A stretch of DNA of 64,000 nt from Sipunculus nudus (taxonomy: Eukaryota; Annelida; Sipuncula; Golfingiida; Sipunculidae), in contig CM049318.1 of NCBI GenBank assembly GCA_026874595.1, positions 18,710,241 to 18,774,240 on the forward strand, in the 5' to 3' direction. The notes under the pieces are model-generated. The model searched no databases. It was not told the DNA's origin and saw only the letters and a program-made list of their open reading frames with translations. A program made the position numbers and the translations under genes. Below are positions 43,261-57,300 of the stretch, piece after piece. Each line of letters begins with the position of its first letter. The first letter of the stretch is position 1.

Positions 43261-45705
43261 GAGATGAGCTGAGGAACATTTTTTTCTATTCATTTTCATT
43301 ACTAATAAATAATAGTTTAATTAATGTACCATCTCCGTTTCATGTCTTATCGTGTAGAGAGTAAGGAAACATAATCGGTACTTGAATTGAAACCCTCCGT
43401 TATGAACTTATATATTTGACCATGAAGGCTGCATAATTTATAAGCTCCATCTCGTGTATTAAGCATTAAGAAAGCACTAAGCTAGATGTATGTAGTATTT
43501 ACACCAAGTAAGTAATTCTACTTCCTCAATCGAAAAATGAATATTTTACCGGAAATATTTTCATATACATAATTAAAGTAGACATACATGACGCATACCA
43601 GTCACATATTAAACATGTTCATAACATTTAATTTCATTAGCCCTAGGCGTTCGATAGACATTAGATAGAAGACAACATATGGAAACACTTTTAATAATAA
43701 CTTTTTTTATCTCATATGCAAGTTCCGTAATGACAAGGTAAATGTGTGTGTGTGTATTATATATATATATATGTGTGTGTGTAATATATATATATATATA
43801 TATATGTTCAATACCTTAAAATAGTAGAGAAGGGTGGTACAAATTAACTTTTTGAGAATACCATAACACCATGGACGGATAACAACCTAGTCATTTGAAT
43901 TGAAGCTTCATGACTGAACAAGAAAATCACGGCATATTTTTTTAAATTAAATGATATTAAGCCTACAATATTTTCAGAATGAATATTTGAATTCACGATA
44001 AACAATCTTTTGGGGATTTAATTAAATTTACGCAATCGTTTGACAGAATAAACAGTACAGGTTATGCAAATCGCATTAAATGTAAATGCATTAGTGATAA
44101 AACTTTGGCTAAACCTTAAATGGTTGTATTGCTTCTTGTTCTTTTCTATGAAAATGCATTGATGTCATCAAAAATTACAGAGAGCCAAGATCTGACAGAT
44201 ATATGCTTCATCGTTGTCTTCTCGCTTTCTTAAAACCAAAGAGACCAGACAAATTAGGACCGAGTAAAAACATTAACCATTGTATCTTTTCAAATCTAAA
44301 CATTGGTCGAGACGGTAAATGAGAAGCAGTCGTATTGCCTTCATCATCAGCTATTCTGTACATGAGACTACGAAAGATGAAAATGTTGAGAAACTGAGAG
44401 CTATACCTTACAGAAGAGAGATATCATACACCCAGGAAGCTCTCAGACTTCTGGCTCATGAGGTATTTACTGCCGCACTTGCAAAAAAAACAGTTTTTTT
44501 TTTTTATTTTAAAAAATCCAAGAATATCGATCATTACCGTTGGGGTTACCAACCTAGTCGACAAACCGGAATTAGACGGGAATTCTACAGACTGATCTTG
44601 CAAACGTTTGCGAGCTGTTGTTATCTGCTGTGTGGTCTTCAAACGTATTGAATATGTTTTCAGTATTTTTCTCTATAGACACTCATTAAGGGTATTTGTG
44701 TAAAAAATGATTCAAACTTTCCAATTTCAGTTTAAGTTAACTTTATTATTTTAAACAAAGTATTATTTAGAAGTTACAGGGAAGCCTGCAAAAAAAATGT
44801 GCGTTGCCTTGGCAGTTTGTTAATAATATGTTATGGTAGTACATCTATGAAATAGTTTAAATCAAAAATGTGTTTAATTCACCAAAGAACATATCAAGAC
44901 ATAATGTATCCAAAATTATGTTTTTTATTGCTAATAATAATTTATAATTATGTAATGAAAAATATGATTTAAAAGAACAGGAACGGCTTATCATTTTTTT
45001 AAGATAAGTGAGACAAAGAGAGAGAGAGAGAGAAATAGAAAGACAAAGACAAAGAGAGAGAATTAGAATATATGATAATGATCCTATAAAATTAAAGACA
45101 AATAAATGAAGTGCAGGTAGCCTTTGTGTAAAGACCTTTCTTTTGTGACACTCTAACTCATTACAATCCTTCGTATAAACAAATAAATGTAGCATTCGTG
45201 ACAAAAATATTTTTTGACTTAACCTTGCCTATGACCTTTCACAAACGGCCTTTTATTCCTGATTTAGCTTCCACTGGGAACATCCTATACGTAGAATATA
45301 ATGAAACAATAACATTTCCATTCACACATTATATGACGTATGTTATATCGTAAGCAATCTCTCGAACCATCTTCGTTTTTCACGTTGCATTCCTTAGCAA
45401 TGTTCCAGACGCCATTTTATAGCTATAAATATACTCCCACTATTTAATATTTACAGCAAGTGACTCCTGCATACTTAAACATTTGTATCTTTACGGAATG
45501 TCAAGCGCCAACAGTGGCATAGTCATGATCATACAACCAGAAAAATGGGCCGCTATTCTAAGTCATTATTGTTTAACCAATGACAGCACTGTCCTATGGA
45601 GCAAAAAATATATATTTTAAACAATAAGTGCAAGCAACTTCTTTTGGACACTTTGACCGATCCAGCTGGGGGTCCGTTACATCCATTTATACTCACCTGC
45701 AGATG

Positions 45706-45767
<62 letters not shown>

Positions 45768-47029
45768 ATATATAATATATAATCATTCACATGTTATTAT
45801 GTTAAATATAGCATTTCATGTGACGATACAACAGGCAAGCAGGTATGAATAACTGACATACAAAAGAACGTGACACATTTACTTAGAGCGGAGAAATACC
45901 GAGGGATAGTGTTTTTCTTCTGGTAGACGGTAAACCAGGGGCCTTTAACATTGAACTGGGCACGTATTTGTTTGACTCATATTCCTTTTATGTCTGCTTT
46001 TTAATAATAGTGAACATGAGGTGACATTGATGAAAAGTTCCTTTCCGTACTGATGTAACAAATTTCATTAATTATGACATACATGGAACACGCATTTGTT
46101 GTGTTAATGGAGATTCTTTTTTATTAGTAGACCGGGGAGGAGCATGCTTGTTGGGAAAGTACTATTACAAGCATCAGCTCACAAACATAATTACTAGGTG
46201 TCACCATATATAATCCCTTGGGAGGTGTAGCATACACATAAAGGCGGCTATGACATAACGGCATTAAACCATGAACACGTGTGTAGATAGATAAAGTGTG
46301 ATTGATGAGCAAATTTAATCGTAGTGCATTTTGAAGCAATTAGATGAAGCGACAATTTTATTGCAAATAAATGAAAACTCCACAAACAATTGCACAAACC
46401 AGCTATGTAGGTCATTTTGACACGAAACAAAGGACAGAGTTATATTAAAATTGTTATGTACACGATGTGAATGGGAATGATCTTACAGGCTGAACGTGGT
46501 CAGAGTAGCTTAATTCCAGCAGCACTCAACAGATAGATGATAACAATTGAACTGCATTCGTAATATAACATTTCAGTTAAAAACCTGAATGGCCAAAATG
46601 CGAACGTGCAAATAAATTCCTCAAATCTCCTCATAAACCTAATTTAAACCTTATCATTCGATAGATATAGTCACACACACAGTAAAAACTTTTGATAATA
46701 TCGCTTTAACATGGATAACGTCAATTTTGACTTGAATGTGAGAGCAAAGGTTAATCCCATGTCTTTTTTTTTTGTAAAAGTCACACTAAAAAAAAGGTTT
46801 TTGGATCGAGGCTACACAAAACAAGTGACCCATGGGTAAGGACGCTCAGCCCACTGATATGTTGACAATATGTCCTTACACAGGCAACCAATCAAGATAA
46901 TGTAGGTGGCATCATAGTTCATGCATATTCGCGCAAATTCATCAAGACCCATAAGAACACCAACTTTGACGACAATCTATCCAGCCTTTCCTGAGTAATC
47001 TGGCAATTTGTGTGTATTTTGCATTTATT
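43261..47029. other. Intergenic, microsatellites only
   Basis: It contains mixed (GT)n/(AT)n at 43746-43805, an AG-rich tract at about 45015-45060 and a long (AT)n at 45709-45782. I saw no gene or recognisable element. Confidence 0.55.
45709..45782. repeat. (AT)n microsatellite
   Basis: About 50 bases of AT dinucleotide, then several ATATATA-ATATAA variants. Confidence 0.95.
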
Positions 47030-47600
47030 TCGGGGGTGCTCAAACATGGCCCGTACTCAGAGAATAAAGGTCACAGTGACCTAATTTCAGGTATCGGAGG
47101 AGAAACGTTTGAGAAATATCTGGCAGCCAAGTTGGGAGATTCTAGGTCCAATGGCTAAGAATTTTTGCCCTGCTTTGGTATCAAATTTTCAATAAATCTT
47201 GGGGGTACTTGTGTAAATGTGTTAAAAATTTATTTTAAAAAAATTAAGGTGGCAACACCAGTCTGCAGGAACTGATGAAACAGTTATGCATGCTTTATGC
47301 ATGCAAAGCATCATGGTGATCAATGCATTAGTTTTTTTATGGATACTGGAGCGTTTGTTTCAAACTTTTAATTATTCTTGGGTACTTCTGAGCCCCATGG
47401 CTTAGATGACATGGGTAACAGAGACCTTTTTTTCAGGTTTCTGAACTTTTGGGGAACTCTAAGGAATTCAAGTTAGAAGATTCTATGTCCAATGGTTGTG
47501 ATTTGTGCCTTGCTTTCGTATGAAATTTTTAGTTATTCTGTGGGGTACTTGTAAGCCCCATAGCTCAGAGAATATGGGTAACAGAATTGTTAAGTTGTAC
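47030..47600 (-). repeat. Inverted locus of the ~320-bp tandem-repeat family
   Basis: Read on the minus strand it gives the same landmarks as the arrays at 19.9 and 34.6 kb: ACCTGAAATTAGGTCACTGTG, CATGATGCTTTGCATGCAT and TTACCCATATTCTCTGAGCTATGGGGCTTACAAG. About two units are present. Confidence 0.75.
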
Positions 47601-47990
47601 AACGTTTCCTTTATTACTGGCCCTTTGCTCCATCCCCTTTCCTTGTATCTTATTCCTGTATTTAAATTATAATATAAACGTGGACATAAATATTTTTTTT
47701 TAAATCTTTTATTTTCACAAGTGTACATTTTGGATAAGTTCAGCATTATTTATTTCCAGCAGATTATGGCATAAAACCAGTAGGTTCATGTTCGCTCATA
47801 TTAATACAGTATTTATTATATTTGAATATACTATTAACATAATGCTCCACTGGACATCAAAAAAGGAAATTCATGTTGAGCATAGTGAGGTAAGTTTTGC
47901 ATTATTCAAAACAGTAATTTCATGTTCAATAAATGTTGAACTATAAGAGGTTGATTCCCTCAAAAAAATTGAGGTCTGTCTAGTTTATTA

Positions 47991-48114
47991 CATAAAATGA
48001 CTTTAGGAACTGAACACTGTATTGCAAATACAGTGTTCAGTTCCTAAAGTCAGTCATTTTAGGAACTGAACACTGTATTACAAATACAGTGTTCAGTTTC
48101 TAAAGTCATTTTAT
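47991..48114. repeat. Nested palindrome of 124 bp
   Basis: The word AGGAACTGAACACTGTATT and its reverse complement alternate four times: two hairpins (about 48005-48045 and 48061-48100) sit inside a larger inverted repeat that begins CATAAAATGACTTTAG and ends CTAAAGTCATTTTATG. Arms are nearly perfect. It could fold as a cruciform or a double hairpin in RNA. Confidence 0.95.
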
Positions 48115-50028
48115 GTTCCAGTCAAAAACCTGTAACTTTTTATTACTAAAACATACATGTCGTTATACTATTACATATATGACATATTTATATACAATAT
48201 ACACATGTATATTTATAATGCAATTCTTATTAATTCATCCCATATATATGTGTATATGTGTATGTGTGTGTGTTGCAGTTTTACAGTACAGTAGTCTGTC
48301 TCACAGGACTGCGATCACCTATAGGTGAGTTGTTTTACTAAATAGAGACATTCAGTGCAATCATTTAACAAATCCTATAATTCAGTTGAACAACCATTAA
48401 ACAGCTTTTGTTTAATATTCATTGGTCAAACCTGGCCATGTGAATTCACAACTGTGTTGACCAGGTTACTTGGTTACTCCGCATTCTGTTTAAGATTCTC
48501 TGACGAGGAAGGGTCTATTTAGTTGTAAAGCGAATTACTGTCAGAAGGTAGGTTATTTTATTTAAATTAGTTAATTTATCTCCTAATTATTTATAAGTTC
48601 ACTGTTTACAATTACATTCTGTAAGAGCCATAATGGTATATTTACAATAGTTTATGACTTTTTGATACACCGCATGGGCTTTCATATAAGACTTGAAGAA
48701 ATATTTTATAATATTTAAGTCAGAACATGATGTAAACATTAAATAATTTGTAAAATTTATCCATTATGCATATCCATTAGTGTTGTTATTATTCTTAAAA
48801 ATAAATTGAATAAACCTCGCAACAACTTATATAAATAACTCTTCCACCAAAAAACAGAGATTATCACTTCATTAAGCCAACCCACAGTTAAAGAAAATTA
48901 ATAGGAACAAAAGGCATAGGACCCCAATGGTGTTTATATGCAAGTGATATTCCACGTACCTTGTATATAGTACTTTAAGGGATACCTCGCTTGTCATATT
49001 AATATGTGAACTGCTTACACGTGACTACACTTCAACTGATCCAATGTACACCAGTTCATTACCTGTGAGCAGATATCTTTCAGAACATGTCTAATTAAAT
49101 GATGTGTTCAAACGAACCGACGATTCTTGGGCCACTAAGTCATTTCATAGATTGTAAACATAAGTATTTATATACATGAATTCAGGAAAGCAATAATCAT
49201 AGCATGGCCTCTGCGTAAGAGCCATTTTACATTTATTATAATCAATTGCTGCAATAAATGTAGCTCTTGGGAGGTAAAACCGTTTTACGGTCTATCAAAG
49301 TTAATATCAGTCAAATGAAAAATAAACAGTACGTGATATCTTGGAGCATTTTTATTTTTGCGATTATATAACATTCACCGTATATGCTTAATATGTTCAC
49401 ATTTTTCTGTAATGTTAAGTGAGCTCTTGGGCAAAGATACTTTGCTTGACGCAGAATAGTCGTTAAAAAATATTTACATGAACGTTCAAATCAAATGCAG
49501 ACCCGCTGATGTTCTTCTTTCTTATTAAGTGATATTTAAAAACGCATCTTTATCTACATAAATACTTAAAAATGTAAATAGTTTGATGTTTTTATACATA
49601 TAAAAGATCGAAGTTCCCAGTATTATTTCTTTTAAATTTTAACTCGATTCTGTCACTTTTGAAAATAAAGCCTTCCTTCGCTTTTTATTTCATGACACTA
49701 GTGCTTTCCTGTTTCCATTACACCCGTGCTTCCCAGATTCCTCAAGTTGTGCGAGACAAGTTGACATCTTACAGCGTCATATGCCAACATAAACGAAAAT
49801 TAAAATCAAACACCAACGAGCATTCGTTGTCCTGTAGAATCTAATCTCATTTGCTTTCCACATTTCGCCGGAAGTAAGCATACCATTTGCAGCTGAATGC
49901 CATATCACAGCGCAAATATAGACCAAGACGGGGGTTTCATAATGATGGCACATATGTATATTTTTATGGAAAATATCAACGCTTACAAAATAATCTGCAC
50001 TGCGATGTCATGAGTAGAACTAAAGGAT
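48115..50028. other. Intergenic, nothing recognised
   Basis: A short (GT)n-rich tract lies near 48246-48275. No coding or mobile sequence was recognised between the palindrome and the minus-strand gene end. Confidence 0.5.
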
Positions 50029-50034
50029 TTTATT
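50029..50034 (-). terminator. Candidate polyadenylation signal of the MAM gene
   Basis: AATAAA on the minus strand lies about 165 bases beyond the TAA stop at 50200-50202. Confidence 0.5.
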
Positions 50035-50199
50035 TTTAAATTATATATTTTTTTTCTAATATGCATATTTCGTGTCGTCTATTTCATGGAAGTGAGAAGG
50101 TAGCTTATGCTATTCACCAAGAAGTAAGAGAAACTAAACTGCTTTACCCTTTAATTTCTTTTTTTTTTGGTACTTCCTGTTGGTCAATGATTGATATAT

Positions 50200-51318
50200 T
50201 TACCGCGCAGAGAATATTGTTTCCCTGGTTAGGATGACATCATCAATCGCTATGTCACCTTTATATGACCCAGTCATTACAGCCTCAAACGTCACGGATT
50301 TAATTCCCGCAGACAACCCTGTTTTAGCGTTCATCCATCTCGGCCCCTGGTGACCTGTATAACGGATTATTTCCACATGTACTTCCTTCAAGCATAATAA
50401 ACTATAAAAAAATTAATCCATCGTTCAGATTCTGCTTTTTTCAGACGTGTTTAGTATTTTCTTTAGTCTTAGTTGTAGAAAGCTTCGTGGTACGTTTTAT
50501 GTTTCATCAATATCTATACCTGTGCGTGTTAAAGTTGTTTATATGCATATTTATATAAACATATATAATAAAACATATACCTATACATATATGGATCATA
50601 ATGAACCGCATCATATTATAAGTACTTCTTTGATGATCTAGCAGTTGTTGTGAGATTTTCATTTATTGAGTTACACACCTTCACTTTCTCTACTGTCCAT
50701 TGTCTACAGTCCTCACCTGACTTACTCCACACACGGACTGTTGTACTGTTTTTATACATTGCTGTCACCAACAACTGGCCGACACCAAAGCCACGCATGT
50801 GATACCAGAAACTAAGACACGTTTCAGGTGTCTGATCCGGAAGGGTAGGCGCTGCAACAACCGCCGTATCCCCTGCTGATCGTCCTGAAGACTCCGTGAA
50901 AATGTAGTAACCTACGACATATTCATTCATTGAACCATTTATAGCTTTATAGGAATTCAGACAAAGGCTCCTTATATTTACAAAATTTGATTAATACATA
51001 TGGATTTTTGGTCAGCCTTTACTTGAATAGTTAATTTTATAAAAAAAGTTATTTAATACATTGTCAATGGGGATAATAAGCTAAGCAATATTAATATTCT
51101 CAGCCGTCATAGTTTATCCGTATTATAAACAGATACAAAAGGTGCTACCAGCACTAAGACTGTTGGAGTATAATCAAAACCTGATCCTGTTGTATGATCT
51201 CCAGTTGGTCCTGTTGACTGACTTGGTGTGCTTCCTTTAGCCCTCGACCAATCAAAGCTGCCATAGCCATCTTGTAATAAACAGGATATAAGTTCAAAAT
51301 CGCACTCAAACACTACAC
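50200..51318 (-). CDS. MAM domain 4 and C-terminus (three exons)
   Basis: Exons are 51318-51181, 50911-50717 and 50354-50200. They encode [24 protein letters not shown], then [31 protein letters not shown], then [24 protein letters not shown], ending RETIFSAR and TAA. The terminal reading lacks the usual Cys after the GDIAIDD block. A donor-like CG/GTAAAT overlaps the stop, so splicing to an unseen exon is possible but would be in phase 2. Confidence 0.88.
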
Positions 51319-54300
51319 CTACAAAAGTAAACACAAGGAATTTCTAAGTAAAAAAGTAAGACAACAAAAAAATACATTAAATCACAGAAAACAGGGATTT
51401 GTTTTTGCTATACACTCACAAACTCAAAACAGGTAATTTAAATAAGTTCCATGTGCTAAAATTGTGAAACAAGTTGCCCTTAATAACGATCCAGAAAGCA
51501 AAATATTTTCATACGTACACTGCATGTCGAATGTTACACGTAAACTGGTTCATGACATTATCTTTCTCAGCAAGTTAGTATCTTTACCTTAAAGACCAAG
51601 CAATATATCTATGCTGCTACAGCATGTTTTATAATTTCTTACCCAGACACCACGAATACATGTGTCTTTGATTTTCTGTTTCATCTTAAAACACGAGATG
51701 TAACTGTTCAGTTGTATTTAAGATAAAATGAGATTTTTACCGATTCCTTGAAAACAAGCATATATAACCACAAAAAGTAGCTTCACTTATAACAGCACAA
51801 AATTCAAATATATTTTCCAAATATATAAATATATTTTGGATAAACATATGTGTATACCTAAATTTGACGGCTGAACAACCTTTACCTTGGCTTATTTTGG
51901 GTAATGGGGTGGAGACTGTTGAAAATGAGCTTGGTCTGGAAAGCAGCGGTGTGTTGGTAGGTCCTACAGTTCCAAAAGTGTAAAAACTTCAATAAAATAA
52001 ACCTTCAAATATGTTTATCATTTCCGTTCTTTCAGTAGTGTATATCCACACTACCCTTTAAAAATTACAAAATTTTAAATATTTCGAGCATAATTCAAAA
52101 GGAAATTAATACTGCGGGATTGCAACTTGGATTTATGGACTTGTAAGCAATGTAATTGGTAAAATAATGGAAGGGTGACAGGATAAACATTAATTGCTAA
52201 GCGTAATAAACCATAAATGTTCACTCTTATTATCTAAATTGTCTTTTAATATATTTTTAATATCTGTATATTATTTTCTTAGACGATGTTGTATACACTG
52301 TGTTGGGCTAGATTGTTGCCTCTACAACAGAATCAATGCTTTTTTTATCAATATCAAAGTATTATCAAATGCATAAGATAAAACATAATAAAGATAAATC
52401 TTGTTACGGAATGAAATATATAATTCTATTATACATCTTATAAACTCATATAGTATAATGTTTACCAGGACAGATGTCGCCTTTGGTGACAACAACATCA
52501 TCGATTGCTATGTCACCTTGAAAGGAGCCTGTCATTACAGCAGTGAATGCAATCCAAATAGTCCTTTCTGGTAACCCAACCTTTGCTTCGAGCCACCGTC
52601 TTCCCTGCTCGCCTGTAAATCACAGATTAAAATATATCCTATTACACTAAATATCGGTACACTTGCCACAGAGGGAATCCAAAATATACCACGCTACATG
52701 AGACGTGACATGGGTAATGCTTTTGTTATGATAAGTCATTTTATCAATTATATATTTAAAGCAACTTTGCTTGTTAACACAACGTCTCAGTTATGAAAAA
52801 CGTAAAGCAAGTTCTGGAAGGAGGCAAAGGAGGCAAAAACGTAAAACACGTGTAAAAACGTATAAAAAGTATAGACACTTTGATCATAGCATAAATACAG
52901 TTCAAGAAATAAACTGGATGTGTTGTTGTCAAACACACTTTAAACACGTCATAATTTATCCATACAAAAATCAAAATCTGAACAACCCTCTGAAGAAGCC
53001 TTTGTGTTTCTTTTATTTATTTTTATTCTGTTTAGTTAATATGATTTTGATGTGTATATAATTTCAAATTTTCCTCTGAAACCAATATTAAATCTTGATC
53101 ATTTAATCTTCTGTCCATAGTATACGTTATACAAAAACAACAAAATCAGCAGAACGTGGTAAATAGTGAGGCTTTGTAAAAGGAAGGATATGCGTAGCCC
53201 TCCGCTTCTATTTACGACAGGAACAGCGTTGCTGAAAAAATGTTTAGAGATATAAAGTATTTACGCAATGTTTGGTGAAACCGCAAAGTCGATTTAAGAA
53301 ACATTATCCACACGGAATAAAATTGTCGAAATCAGATATAACCTATCCCGGTAAATCCAGAACACATTTAACAAGTAATGCTTGTTATATATGCTATTGA
53401 CAAATAATACCACATTTTCACTTTTACAATTATTCGTTGATGATCCTACCAGACAATCTCCAGATTTCGTGTCTCCTCCTCCCGTCAAAAGCCGTCACAA
53501 GTAGTTCCCCTATTCCTGAACCATACATATAATACCAGAAGTTGATACATGCTTTTGTTGTATCAGAAGGCAAAACTGGTGTAACAAGAACCGCTTTGTC
53601 GCCACGTTTCGTGTTCGAAGACTCAACGAATGCATACCATCCTGCCGAAATAAAATATAAGCACGAAAGATCTATGGATATGTTATATATCAATCTATCT
53701 CTATTTATATATCTAATATCCATATATTATAATATATACCAATATATCAATATTCATTGGTCATATAACTATGCAGTCTCTTAGTTCGTGTTGTTCAACT
53801 CGTGGTCTCGCGTGGTCATCTCGTGTTCTATATGTAATCCGAGTAAAATACATAAAGGCTGTATTAGCACGTGAGACTTTGAATCCCACAGTGCTAGACT
53901 TTTCCTCAGCGTCATTAATTAACGACCACTGTATCTGGTGGTCATAGTTTCAACTACCAAAACTACTAAAACTAGTTTCAGCTGCCATACGGCCGCCCAT
54001 ATCGTATAATACATTTACTGAAGGAGATGAAAGGTAAAAAAAGCTAATATGCTATGCCATAAATGGTTACGGTCGAACGTTAATCACACCTGATCCTGTG
54101 CTGTGATCCCCGTCTGGCCCCGTTGATGCACTTTGTGTTTTACCTTGTCCTCTAGCCCAGTCAAAGTCATCACCCTCTTGTCGCAAACAAAGACTCACCT
54201 CAAAATCACACTTTAATAGTATAACTGTCAAATAAAAAAATATAGCAATTTTTTTATATATTATTAGATGATACGTCCTTCTCATTACCCGCAGGGATCA

Positions 54301-57300
54301 AACAAAATTTAGAATGCTCTAATAGAAAATTGCGCATTCAAGATGAAAATTAAATAGAACTGTTGAAAACTGCTTGATCAGATACAATTTTTACTCAGTT
54401 GAGCTCTTTTTGCTGTTGATAGCAATACGTGTCGTTTCATATATTTAATTGAGTCATTACCGGACAAAATTCTGTAATAACTTGCTGTAACACCATACTT
54501 AACAAGTAATTCAAACAAAACTGAAACTATCATCAGACCATGTATACGGTGAGATTACCGGGACAGTTGTCAGGAGAAATATAAACGTCATCTATTGCTA
54601 TATCACCCCGAAAGAATCCGGTTATTACGGCGGTGAAAAAAGACGTTTTTGGTACCAGGTAACAAAGCCACTTTTGCATCAAACCATCGGTTGCTTTGGT
54701 TTCCTATAACAAAATCAACAAGGCCCGATAGATTTTGATAATATGATTTCTGTCACGATACTTGACAACATTTGTTTTGGTCCAGGGATCATTTGTACTT
54801 TATGAAAAATATTAACCTTGGCCCAAACCGGTGCAGCAATTGTTTCTTGTCTACGCGACAGTATTTTACACAAATTCAGGGAATAAAAATTCGCTTTTTC
54901 CATTATGTTTCCCTGCATTCTGTTCTATTTGTACAACATTTAAAGATATATGAGATATCTTCCAAGCGATATATCCCCGGTTTCCTAGAAATATTGCAGT
55001 GCTGTAATTTTCACCCTGCTCTTCGCCATGATGATCTTTTGTTCGAATATTGTCTTACCTGATTTTCTCCACAATTTCCTCTCACTTCCGCCAACGGAAG
55101 CTTCAACAAATAATTGCCCAATGTCTGCCCCGTACATGTGATACCAGAACCGCACACACGACGAAGTGTTAGGTAAGGACAAATCGGGTGTAACAAGTAT
55201 GGCCTTTTGGCCTTTTCTTCGAAGTTTAGATTCGGTGAACGCATAAAACCCTGGAATAGAAGACAAGACGCTTTAGGACTAATTGATGGTATGGTAATAC
55301 ATATTAAACCATTAATAACTACATTACATAGTCAATACAATACTAAGAAGGAATCTGATATTTGTAAATAGCAGAGATTATTTAGTGTATATTTCGGCTT
55401 TGTAAAGACACATTAGATGTAAATGTGAATAGATACAGGACTTATTTTAAGCACTTGCTTCCGTGTTATTTTTATTTTTCTGTAACATAAATGCATAGGA
55501 TATGGCATCACCCAGCTAAATGAGAGAACCTTGGGCCAAGAAAAAGTTGTGATGCATAAAAATTCATATACATGTGGATCACTTATACTCTACATTTTGT
55601 TTCGGGATGCCTTGATATGCAGATGGGAAGGAGACTGCGTGTCAAAGATATCCCTTTTCCAAAATAATATACATCACGCTTGAATTAAACAGTTAACAGA
55701 CAATGATATGTGCCTTGGTCTATGGTCTTAATAACTGTGTCTTTAGCAGGACATAGTCAACTGGAAATTGATTAGATCAATATGTTCTTATTGATATCTT
55801 GGTTTTAGATATTTTTGTAACGTTGAATACTCTAACTATTTGGTAGGGCACAAGTACAAATCTCTAAATGTTGATCTAGAATTGGAAATTTTACCTTGGA
55901 CAATGGTGGGCATCTAAGTGGAAATATTAGATCCAACGCGGTAAGTCTTAACTCGGTAACTCGACTTACCTTGGCCTGTGGTATAATCCCCATTTGGCCC
56001 CGTGTCACGACTGGGAGTGTTGCCCTGCCGCCTTGTCCAATCAAAGTCGTCAGCGCTTGACTGCAGTAAACACTGACTCTCCTCGAAGTTGCAACTGAAC
56101 GTTGCTGCCACATTCAAACACACAAAAATAAAACTACTGTACTGATAATAACATATGTAATTAATTTATATAAATATATTCACTGTCATTATATCCAGAG
56201 AAAATTAAAATAAGCCAACATATATCTTCATGCTTATCTTTTCTTATAAAAAAATAGATCATGTATATCGTTAATGCCTTGATATATTGAGATCTTGCTT
56301 GGTCCTTTGGAATGGTTATCTTAGTTAATAATATCATTTATACTGTTTAAGCTTTCAGTTCATCATGAGATGATCCACATGGTTATTAAGATAATCACAT
56401 TTGAATTTTACTATTAATGGTTTACCAATAATTATGTTACCTGGGTGCGGCTCTGTTGATGCTGAAGCCTGTGTTGACGACGGTAACTTTGGTGCAGGTG
56501 TAATCCGCGATGAATCCGAAGATGGTATTGCGGCTGGGAAGCGATGACAACATATGCATTCTTGAATATGCATGTCCAACTCTAATAGCCCATGACTTTC
56601 TCAGTCTTCAGATTTATCTTTGCCCACATATTATATCTTGTATCGGGTAATGCATTGAAATTATTTGTTTTATGACATGCTTTAAGTATGTTACTTAAAC
56701 CCGTCTGTTCAGATCCAACTTAGTCATATTTAGGAAAAGATAAGATGTCATATTTTATAATATCCTTTGTTTAATTCACATTAAGGTGCTGATTAAGATA
56801 AGAAGGAATTATTAATTTCCTCAATTTTTCAATTAATCATGAGAGGTAGCATCGACTTGTTGATAATAATTGGTGTCCTAATTTTGAATTTATATCTTTT
56901 ATATTCTCAGGCAGTATGTTTATAATACAATAGATCAACAATAATACCCAAAAACTCCACACCGATGTGACTATCTTTGAATATAATAAAGATTTTACCT
57001 GATTGGTGCGGTGTTTGGGACGATAACGTAGGTTCAGTTGTAATGGGCAATGAATGCGTAGAAGATGGTATCGTGGATAAGAAAGCGAGGACAACAACAT
57101 GTAATACACCATCAATATGACAGGTCATGGTTTTTTAAGAGATATGATTATTTTTATTTCTATTCACCTTTTCGTCCACTCTATTCCCTTTGCAAAACAC
57201 CGACTACATATGCTCAGATTTTCTTCCAATTTCCATGAAGTTAATAAAGGGTATTCATATGATCATTATTTAGCACATGTGAGAATAGAGGAAGGTGGCA

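Noticed and set aside
48490-48530. Second hammerhead candidate (CTGACGAGGAAGGG...)
   Set aside because: The CTGACGA box is present but no GAAA follows a stem II, and no stem I partner is visible.
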